This document shows positions 55,701 to 64,000 of a stretch of DNA of 64,000 nt, one piece after another (position 1 is the first letter of the stretch; every line of letters starts with the position of its first letter). The notes beneath the pieces are model-generated. The model saw nothing but the letters and a program-made list of their open reading frames with translations, did no database searches and was not told the origin of the DNA. Both the position numbers and the translations under genes were made by a program. The DNA lies in NCBI GenBank assembly GCA_034770075.1, contig CM068383.1:35593094-35657093 (forward strand), read 5' to 3'. Source of the DNA: Aralia elata (taxonomy: Eukaryota > Streptophyta > Magnoliopsida > Apiales > Araliaceae).

Positions 55701-58700
55701 AATCCGAATCTCTCAAAACTCAAAGAATGAAAGTTGTAGATATTTGTCTTAGCTTTCCAGAGCATCTTGAATCATCCAATTTGAAGTTCGTATGAGAGAG
55801 TTATGGCCATTTTACCATCGGATTTGGCATGAATTTTACACAGCAGTTGCTTCGGGATCAATTTAAGCCTTTCTCCGGACATTTTCTCATCAAGCTCCAG
55901 TTATGAAAGTTGTAGAGCTCTTTCTTAGTTTTCATAGCCTATTTACACGCCTAAATCCGAGTTCGGACGAAGAAGTTATGGTCATTTTACTAACAGAGGT
56001 CAAAGCTGAGTCGGGTTACAGGCCACTGGCGCGGGCGCGCGGATTTGGATGCGGGCGCGCGGCGCCTGGCATCAGGCAGCCAGCGCGCGCGCGCGCACGG
56101 CGTGGGCGTGTCGTGGGCGTGCGGCAAGGCCAGGGGCTGGGCGCGCGGGCGCGGCGGGCCGCGTGCGGGCGCGCCCGGGCGTGCTGAGTGCGATCTTTTG
56201 AGCTCCTAGTGCGATTCCAGCTCACTTTTTGACCCAAAATCTGATGTTTGGCTAGGGTTTTCATGGAGGCACTATATAATATCTCATTGGGGCTTCATAT
56301 TTCATATCTAGGAATTGGGAGGCCACACAAACACATCAATTAGAGAGCCAAAAGTGCTGCAACACAAGGAAAATTCAGCAAAATCAAAAGAACCAAGAAG
56401 GAAAGGAGTGTCAAATGGACATCTTGGCATAGGGAGGCTGCACATACATCACCAAGAAGAGCTTAAGGGATGCAATTCAAAGAGATTTTCAGCAACAAGC
56501 CAAGGAGCAAAAGGAGAAAAGAATGCCAAGGGAAGAGGAAAAGCTAGAAATTGACATCAACCAAGCAAGCAACATATGAATATCTTCTAAATGGGTTTTA
56601 TCATCTCTTGCTTTCCTTTGAAATTGTATTTCTATTTCATGATGTACACCATGTGTTTGATGTTTTGCCTAGCTACCATGAACTAGAGCTTATTCTAAGA
56701 TTTCAATGGAACCCAACACATAGTTTGAATTGATTTCTCTCTCTTTGCTATTAATTACTCATTTGTGAATTGTATGTCATAATTTATGCTTCATATATTA
56801 ATTGCCTAGCTAGTAATTACCGTGGGAACCTATATGAACTTGACGAACGGATTATAGTGTTTAGACCTTGTTATGATATCATGCGAAAGTTAAAGATTGT
56901 TGTGGGTTGTTAATTGAGATTAAGTGACGTGTGTCTTGTTGATTATCCTCAATGATAGGTAACTTGATAGTATTTAGGATAGATATATACCTAGATACCG
57001 TGTGCAACCAATGGAGAATCTATTCTTAATGACTTCCTATGTGAAAGTTGGTAATTGAAGGGACGGTAAATGAGATTTAGTGACACGTGTCTTGTTATTG
57101 TTCTTGAAATTGGTCTCTTGATAGTGTGTAGGATAGACATATACCTACATGCCGCATTAGGAAGATTCGAATTTGACCATCGACAGAGGCTTATAAGTAG
57201 CTTTGATTTCTCGGTTGGCAATTCTATGTTGTTAATTAATTCAAATGAGAGAGTTAGGATATTCAAATGAAGTGTTGGGGGAAATTGCAATCTTAGACTT
57301 GTTAATATTAGATTTAATTATCTTTTACTTGATTATTATTATCTTATTCACTACCAACAACAAAAATATCAAATCATCATTTGTCTAATTAAAATCAAGA
57401 CGATATATAGTTGGTACTTGGGATACACTAGAACAATTCTCTGTGGGTTCGACAACTCTCTTATCATTATATTACTTGTTGACCGCGTATACTTGCGCGT
57501 ATTTTTCGGTTGCGAAATCGACCAACAGTACGCTTCACGCCAGCTGAAGGACTATGAGAAGGGATACCCGACTCATGCTCTGGAGTTAGCAGCAGTAGTG
57601 TTCGCCTTGAAGATTTGGAGGCACTACTTATATGGAGAGAGGTGCAAGATATATACAGATCACAAAAGTCTGAAATATATCTTCACTCAGAAGGAGCTGA
57701 ATATGAGGCAGCGCCGATGGTTAGAATTGATCAAAGATTACGATTGTGAAATTCTGTACCATCCAGGCAAAGCAAATGTAGTGGCAGATGCCCTGAGTAG
57801 GAAAGGCAGAGAGAAATTGATGAGGCTTATAACTCAGGCAGAGCTGATAAAGGACTTTGGACGCTTGGAACTAGAAGTTCAGTATCCAATGGAGACGGAC
57901 AAAAAATTATTCACCATGACAGTAGGTCCGACTCTACTGGATAAGATAAAGGAGGCCCAAGAATTTGATGAGGAATGCATTGGCATTAAAAAGCAACTGT
58001 CGGAAGGAAAAATGTTGAAGTTCAAGGTTGACAGCACAGGTCTGCTGAGGTTCGAGGGAAGGATCTGGATACCCTATGTACCCGACTTAAGGGAAGAAAT
58101 ATTGCAGGAGGCCCATAATACGAGATTTTCGGTACATCTGGGTAGCACCAAGATGTATCAAGATCTTCGTCAACATTATTAGTGGCCGCATTTGAAAGGG
58201 GAAGTTGTGGAATTCGTCAGCCGGTGTTTAACTTGTCAGAGGGTCAAGGCAGAGCACCAACGGCCGAGCGGATTGTTGCAACCCTTAGAGATTCCCGAGT
58301 GGAAGTGGGAGCACATAACTATGGATTTTGTGGTAGGACTCCCGACAACACAAAAAGGTCTAGACGCCATCTGGGTGATCGTAGATCGTTTGACCAAGTC
58401 TGCCCACTTTCTACCGATCAAGATCAGGTACAAATTGGAACAGTTGGCGAAACTCTACGTGAAGGAGATAGTATCGCGACATGGAGTACCGGTGTCTATT
58501 GTATCTGACAGAGATTCGCGCTTCACGTCAAATTTTTGGAGAAGTCTACAGGAAAGAATGGGAACACAATTGAGAATGAGTACGGCGTATCATCCTCAGA
58601 CCGACGGTCAGAGCGAGCGAACAATTCAGACCTTAGAGGACATGCTCCGGGCAGTTATGATGGACTTAGGTGGCAGCTGGGACGATCATTTGCCCTTGGT

Positions 58701-59361
58701 AGAGTTCGCTTACAACAATAGTTATCACGCTAGCATCGGTATGCCACCGTACAAAGCGTTATATGGAAGAAAGTGTCGAACGCCGTTGTGTTGGGATGAA
58801 GTTGGTGAACGGAGATTGTTGGGACCAGAATTGGTACAACAAACCGTGGAAATCATTAAAGTAATAAGACAGCGGTTAGTAGCAGCCCAGGATCGTCAGA
58901 AGAAGTATGCCGACTTACATCGTCAGAAACGAGACTTTGAAGTTGGTAGTTATGTGTTTCTGAAGGTATCTCCCTGGAAAGGGAAGATCCGTTTTGGGAA
59001 GAAGGGCAAGCTGAGCCCTAGATTCATAGGACCTTTTGAAATATTAAGGAGAGTAGGTGAAGTGGCGTACGAGGTAGCATTACCTCCTGAACTTGAGCAC
59101 ATTCACAACGTGTTTCATGTATCAGTGTTGCGTCCGTATAAGCCAGATTACAAGCATGTCATCTCCTATGAGCCAATTCAAGTCGAAAAGGACTTATCGT
59201 ACGAGGAGATTCCTGTCCAAATACTTGATAGGAAGGAGCAAACGCTGAGGAATAAAACCATTCATTCGGTTAAAGTACTCTGGAGGAATCACGCGATGGA
59301 AGAAGCCACGTGGGAACTCAAAGAGAAGATGAGAGCAAATTACCCTCAGTTATTTGAGTAA
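52738..59361 (+). pseudogene. gag-pol: Chromovirus gag-pol polyprotein of element G
   Basis: Starts at ATG 52738 (MPPRRILRNQG), aligned with the F start. TAG at 52972-52974 replaces the Trp codon of F. Open again through capsid, three CCHC knuckles (about 53565-53735), protease (VLFDSGASCSF, about 53910) and the RT start. One base is lost near 54750 (after DLRTG), and RT resumes in another frame with VVFIDDILVYS (about 54915). RNase H is cut after IAY at 55428 by a solo LTR and resumes at 57533 (SRQLKDYEKG). TAG at 58180-58182 again replaces Trp (QHY*WPHLK). Integrase and the chromodomain-like end are open to 59361. Very similar to F, but inactive. Confidence 0.95.
55429..57527 (+). mobile_element. 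Solo B-type LTR inside the G RNase H region
   Basis: 2099 bases, TGATGGGTGTG...CGACCAACA, TSD GTACG (55424-55428, 57528-57532). Termini, GC tract (56020-56185), TATA box (56272-56281) and downstream tandem module match the B LTR. The upstream half (55690-56005) is unlike B and instead has two copies of the GAAAGTTGTAGA...GTTATGG module found in D. The junction lets an open frame run from the LTR into RNase H (57418-58182), which is coincidental. Confidence 0.92.
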
Positions 59362-59396
59362 CCCTATTTTTGCAATTTCGAGGACGGAATTTTTAT

Positions 59397-59408
59397 AAGG
59401 GGGAGGGA
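59397..59408 (+). promoter_or_regulatory. Polypurine tract of element G
   Basis: AAGGGGGAGGGA immediately before the 3' LTR start TGTAATGCCC. Confidence 0.88.
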
Positions 59409-61294
59409 TGTAATGCCCGTGAATTTTGAACATCCTTATTAATTAAATCTAATTTAATTTAATGAGTTAACGTTGTGTTCTATTTAAACCAACTTGGGTT
59501 AATTGGTGGGAGATGTATAAGCTATGCCTATACTTGTGTTGGCAGGTATGATATAACTATGGCTAAGAAATAACCATATGTGAGTCAAGTGTAGGAATTG
59601 GTGTGTAATGACTAAAATGGCCAAGAGTGGTTAATAACCAAGGTAATTATGAAGGGGCAATAACCATTGTATATCCAAGTGGTTAATAACCAATGTAATT
59701 ATGGCGGGATAATAACCATTGTGTTTAAACAATGTAATTATGATAAGATAATAACCAATGTCTAATAACCAATGAATAATGGTTAATAACAAATGGATAA
59801 TTAAGATTTTGCGAAAAGACTATTTTAACCTTAAAAGAAGTTGGGTAATGTTTAAAATACCCTTGAGGAAGTTGCTAGGAAGCTTCCTATTATTGATGAA
59901 TTGACCAAATTGCCCTTGCCTAGTCATGGTTAATGACTATTTTGCCCACGGTCTCTACTTTCCTATAAATAGGACCCCTCACCAATGATAGTGAGGTTGG
60001 TTCATTATTCACCAAGTATAGAGAGAGTGTTAGAGAGGGAGTTTGAAAAAAAAGCAAGAACAAATCTTGTGGGAGAAAGAAGAAGGTCTTGATTGTTTAG
60101 GCCATCCCCATTCACAACCTATTTTGGGAAGGAAAAGAAGAAGAAGAAATCAAAAAGGTATAACTCCAAACTTTAAGCTATTTTAATGTGTTTGGACATA
60201 GATCCTTGAAGTTTTATGTTCTTGATGGCTAGAACCTTATGATAAGGTTAGATCTTGAATATATAATATTTTGCTTGTTCATATGTGTGAGTTTATGTTG
60301 GAAAGATTTAGAAGAAAGGAAGTAAAGGAGATTTCCGGAAATTTTGTTTGAAAAAGGTTGTTATATGATTGTCATTTTGAAATCTATAAAGGGATCTTGT
60401 GATTTTCTTTCTTGATATGCTAGATCCATAGGTTAGGGACAAAATCCCTTTTCAATCACTCAAATATGTTGAAAAATGAGCAAACCATGAATTTATTACC
60501 AAAGCATGCCAACTGTTGAACAACCTTACTGACCCCTGACTTTGAGCCTGTTTTCCGAGACCTAAACATAACCAAATTTGATGTTTGATAAATGAAAAGT
60601 GTAGTTCAGGAAGATACGAATCCAAAAAATCGACGGATCGTAAATCGAAGTTGTAGATTTCGTTTTATGAAGGTTTTGGTGAAAGACCCCAAATCTGGAA
60701 ATCAAGAACGAAAATTAAAAAAAAATTAACTATTTGTTATTTAATTATGTTTAAATAATAAATAAAGTTAAGTAATTGATTAATTATTATTAAATAATGA
60801 CTAAGGATAATTAAGAATTGTAAATTAATTATTTATGATTCGATTAATTTTAAAATATAAATAAACCTAATTAGTTATTATTTATTATTAAATAATAACT
60901 AAAGATAATTAGTACTCACTTATTAGTTATTTATTATTTGATTAACATTAAATAATAAATAAACCTAATTAGTTATTATTAAATAATAACTAAAGATAAT
61001 TATTACTCACTAATTAATTATTTATTATTTGATTAACTTTAAATAATAAATAAACCTAATTAGTTATCATTTATTAAATAATAACTAAAGATAATTCTTA
61101 TTCGCTAAGTAATTATTTATTACTTGATTAACCTTAAATAATAAATAAATCTAATTAGTTATTATTTATTATTAAATAATAACTAAAGATAATTCATATT
61201 TACTAATTAATTATTTATTATTTAATTAATTTTAAATAATAAATAAATCTAATTATCTATTATTTATTATTAAATAATAACTAAAGATAATCGT
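59409..61294 (+). repeat. Element G 3' LTR, left portion
   Basis: Matches 33941-35310 then 49563-50080, with the F insertion site empty (AAGTTAAGTAATTGATTAAT near 60757-60776). Ends with the E TSD ATCGT at 61290-61294. Confidence 0.93.
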
Positions 61295-63337
61295 TGTAGA
61301 CACCCAAATTTTGCACTTTGTATACTAACCCTGACAGGAGGGCAAATTCGGCAAATGGCCGGCCTGCGAGACGGAAGGTGGACATAAGTGCGAACACTCA
61401 GAGCCACCACGACGACTTGCGATCAAGGTTGACACGACGACGGGCGGAGCAAATACCCATGAATGATGTGGCACTTTTCCCAGCGGTTCTCGGACGGCAA
61501 AATGCAAGCCTTCCAACAGAAACCGATGATCCGACACGAGAATCGAGGTGCGGTTCGGAAAATGAGAAAATCAGCCCACCCAGCCGCGGATTGATCTGCG
61601 GCCGAACGATTAAAATAATGGTAGTGCGCGAGACGGCTGAAGTGCGCGGCGGGCGCGGGGAAACCGAGGCCAGCCGCAGATTGATCTACGGCCAGCCGCA
61701 GATCAATCTGCGGCTGCCTAGGGCAGCCCCTTATCAGGCCATTTTGCATACAGAAACAAGAAGAGAGGAGAGAAAAGGCAGCAGTGGGAGCAGCTCGGGA
61801 AGAACAGCAAAATCAGCAACAATTAAGAGAGAAAGGAGAGAAAATAGTGAGGAATTGTATCCATTTTGTGAGACTATATATCATATATTTCTACTCTATT
61901 CAATACACAAATTCATATATATTGTGTGGATTATTTGCAAAGTGAAAAATCCTTCGTTTTAGCATTTTGTTTTACCATTTTTGTTGAAGTTTTTTTGTCA
62001 TCCGAATTATATTAAATGTAGTTGTTCTTGTATATTGTTGTGAATCCGTGGATTGAGGGCTATTAGTGAGGGTTCCAAATGGAACGAAATTCCTCTTAAT
62101 GGCCCGATGATATCCATTTGGTGAATTTTTAGCTCGTTGTAATGATGTATTGTGCATAGATTGGTTAGATTGCTATTTCTAGGATCTTGTGGGTGTATCG
62201 ATTTTGGATGTGAGCCTAGGAGCGCGACCCCGTGGTCCAAATCCGATGATGGACATCTTTTGATATATGTAATAAATTCGATGTACCTTCCATTGTAAAT
62301 ATGTAATCGTCGGGCCTTAAAACGACGCCAAGGCGAGAATCGGGTTTAAGGCCCCGTAATAGTGAAGTATGTGATTGTGGGCGTTGGGGTTATTTGGATG
62401 GCTTACATGCCCATGAGTAGCCCCAATGCATTTTAATGCTTGATTCGATTTATGACACGAAATTGATTTCAATGCTAAATGATAAGATTTTCATAAAATC
62501 AATCAAACTAGGCTATTAGCACCACGAGGCTAAAATTTGGGAGTGCTAATGAATGGCGATTTCTATTTCACGAGAAGGCAAAAGAAGGATTGTGTTCAAA
62601 CGTCACAAGAAAATGGTTTGATGAAAATAAATGGTTGTTTTAATAAACCGTTGTGCATAGGGTTAAAGAGATCCTAGAAGTTGCCCATCATGGTATTTAC
62701 GAAAGCAACGTATAGATCTCGATTCCTATTTTGACGAAGGTTTAGAAAACTCTTGTTTTGCCAAAACGACACCTAATGAAAATCTCATAGTTTTTGACAA
62801 TTAAAATCAAACCTTTCTCATAAAGCTTTCTCGTATATGCCGAAAAGACATTCCGAAGCGTTCTCCAATCAAAGCACGACTTTCCCAAAAAATCCAAATG
62901 ATTCTTTCATACAAACTCACCACAACATTCAAATAGGCACACGCACACACGCGCACATACACACACATTCATGAATTAAAGGATAGGAAAGCATCAAGAT
63001 TGCGGTAACCGTGTTTCACGGAAGTCGGGGGGTTCCTAACACCTTCCCCTCGCTTAAGCAAGCCCCCGAACTCTATGAATCTCGGTTCGCAGACCAATTA
63101 ATTCGGAGTCACATATGAGCCAGCGATTTACGAAAACGAAACTCGGATGAGTTGGTACATCCATTTCAAATATACCAACTGGCGACTCTAGTTAATTGGC
63201 TCATCATAAAAAACGATCTTTCAAAACCCCGTCGACACTCAAGCCGACATTTTCCAAAAAAAATCATCTAATAAAAAGGCTAAAATTGGAAAGGACAAAA
63301 CAATCGCAATTAAAGGCGAGAAAACCCGGCGTCGACA
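61295..63337 (+). mobile_element. Solo LTR of family E (copy 2)
   Basis: 2043 bases, TGTAGACACCC...GGCGTCGACA, TSD ATCGT (61290-61294, 63338-63342). The unoccupied site is in the other G LTR at about 50075-50080. It has three GC palindromes (61581-61603, 61671-61693, 61693-61715), TATA-like CTATATATCATATAT (about 61873), a 10-bp stem (62312-62321/62345-62354) and the structured stretch 63009-63068. The 214-codon ORF from 61318 overlaps the palindromes and promoter and is not considered a gene. Confidence 0.92.
61581..61715. repeat. Three palindromes of the GCCGCAGATYRATCTGCGGC type in LTR E
   Basis: 61581-61603 (one arm GCCGCGGAT), 61671-61693 (one change) and 61693-61715, the last with perfect arms GCCGCAGAT/ATCTGCGGC. 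Copy 1 of E keeps only one (9715-9738). Confidence 0.88.
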
Positions 63338-63342
63338 ATCGT

Positions 63343-64000
63343 TACGCACTAATTAATTATTTGATTAACGTTAAATAATAAACAAACCTAATTAATTATT
63401 ATTTAATCTTAAATAATAATTAAAGACAATTAAAATTTATAATTTGATTATTATTTAATTAATAATTAAATAATAAGTGAATATAATTAGTTATTAAGTA
63501 CTATTAATAATAATGACTAAAGATAATTAATTAATTACTATTTAATAGTAATTAATTGAAGATAGAGTGAATAAAATAGAGAGAGCTTAATAACCCATTA
63601 ATTAAACAATCATAATAAATTGCTTAAGGGTTTAATAAATAAATATTACTTAAGAAAGAGTAATGTTAATCAATTGAACAATTATTATTAATTGTTTAAG
63701 GGTTTAATAAGTGTTTATCACTTAAGGGAAACATTGGTAATTAATTAAACCATCAACCTAAGGATCAATTAAGTGTCTTATAGGATTTACGATAGTTTAT
63801 GTGTGCTATGTGATTTGCTTAATTGTTAAATAAATAGCATAAGTAAGCGTGTGTCGATATACAACTACGCAGTACTAATTGATAGATCAACATTATCAAT
63901 GTTAGGTTCTTCAAGGCCAATTAGTTAAAGCTAGAATTATTTGTAGCTGAGCAGACAGGCAAGTTCCCTAACTCAATCTCGAGTTATTATTTTCGAAGCA
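63343..64000 (+). repeat. Element G 3' LTR, right portion, cut by the window end
   Basis: Matches 50081-50740. The remaining 900 or so bases of the LTR and the right TSD lie outside the window. Confidence 0.93.

Larger units (their letters stand above)
33941..64000 (+). mobile_element. Element G: Tekay/Del-like chromovirus, right end outside the window
   Basis: TGTAATGCCC start at 33941 and 59409; 5' LTR end GGGGGCGTCACA at 51637, followed by an initiator-Met PBS. Layout: 5' LTR (33941-35310 plus 49563-51637, about 3.45 kb once F is removed), leader with a decayed coiled-coil ORF, gag-pol, PPT, 3' LTR to the window end. It hosts F, a B-type solo LTR and an E solo LTR. Its LTRs differ by roughly 20 positions in the first 1.37 kb, more than those of F, consistent with F being younger. 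Confidence 0.92.

Noticed and set aside
57418..58182. 254-codon ORF joining LTR sequence to RNase H
   Set aside because: Accidental read-in across the solo LTR junction; only the part after 57533 is pol.
61318..61962. 214-codon ORF in LTR E
   Set aside because: It starts next to the LTR terminus, runs through the palindromes and the probable promoter, has no recognisable domain, and is not kept in the other E copy.

Overview
This 64 kb window is a nest of LTR retrotransposons from a flowering plant, probably a eudicot; the sequence does not fix the species. I found no host gene. The signs are Ty1/copia and Ty3/gypsy polyproteins, primer-binding sites complementary to plant tRNA-Asp and initiator tRNA-Met, LTRs of 1-4 kb, and 5-bp target-site duplications (TSDs). 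Letters A-I are my own names for the families.

Left half (about 2.1-33.7 kb). The oldest layer is a decayed copia element A (+ strand; gag, protease and integrase at 2.7-4.8 kb, reverse transcriptase at 32.75-33.67 kb). It is split by C (4823-32746, TSD GTAGC), an Athila-like element with LTRs and PBS but no coding region. C carries a solo LTR D in its 3' LTR (30985-32737) and element B in its 5' LTR (5399-26048). B is non-autonomous and keeps only a shortened gag-related ORF. B is interrupted by a solo LTR of family E (7975-10032, TSD ATCCG) and by H (12886-24525, minus strand, TSD GGGCG), a nearly full-length Athila-type element with gag, protease, RT, RNase H, integrase and an envelope-position ORF.

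Right half (33.9-64 kb). G (+ strand, from 33941 past the window end) is a chromodomain-bearing gypsy element resembling the Tekay/Del clade. Its 5' LTR holds F (35311-49557, minus strand, TSD GTAAT), a close relative whose 4.1-kb LTRs are nearly identical. G's RNase H is split by a solo B-type LTR (55429-57527, TSD GTACG), and its 3' LTR by a second E solo LTR (61295-63337, TSD ATCGT). The two G LTRs give unoccupied versions of the F and E target sites.

The most interesting signals are not in the standard gag-pol genes. (1) F carries an open 274-codon coiled-coil ORF between PBS and gag, with a decayed homologue in G. In both elements a splice-donor-like AAG|GTATAAC lies in the LTR downstream of the TATA box, and an acceptor-like TGTAG|GATG abuts the extra ORF, so most of the long LTR may be an intron. 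(2) B, C and H share a 3' noncoding system: a covarying stem-loop after pol, then two copies, about 1 kb apart, of a hairpin with an AGGA loop followed by a G-rich polypurine tract, with repeated GAGCGTAAAACGCACTC motifs between them. C has lost all coding sequence yet keeps this set. (3) Several LTR families each carry their own set of three or four GC-rich palindromes; where I can place a TATA box (B, D, probably E) the array lies upstream of it.
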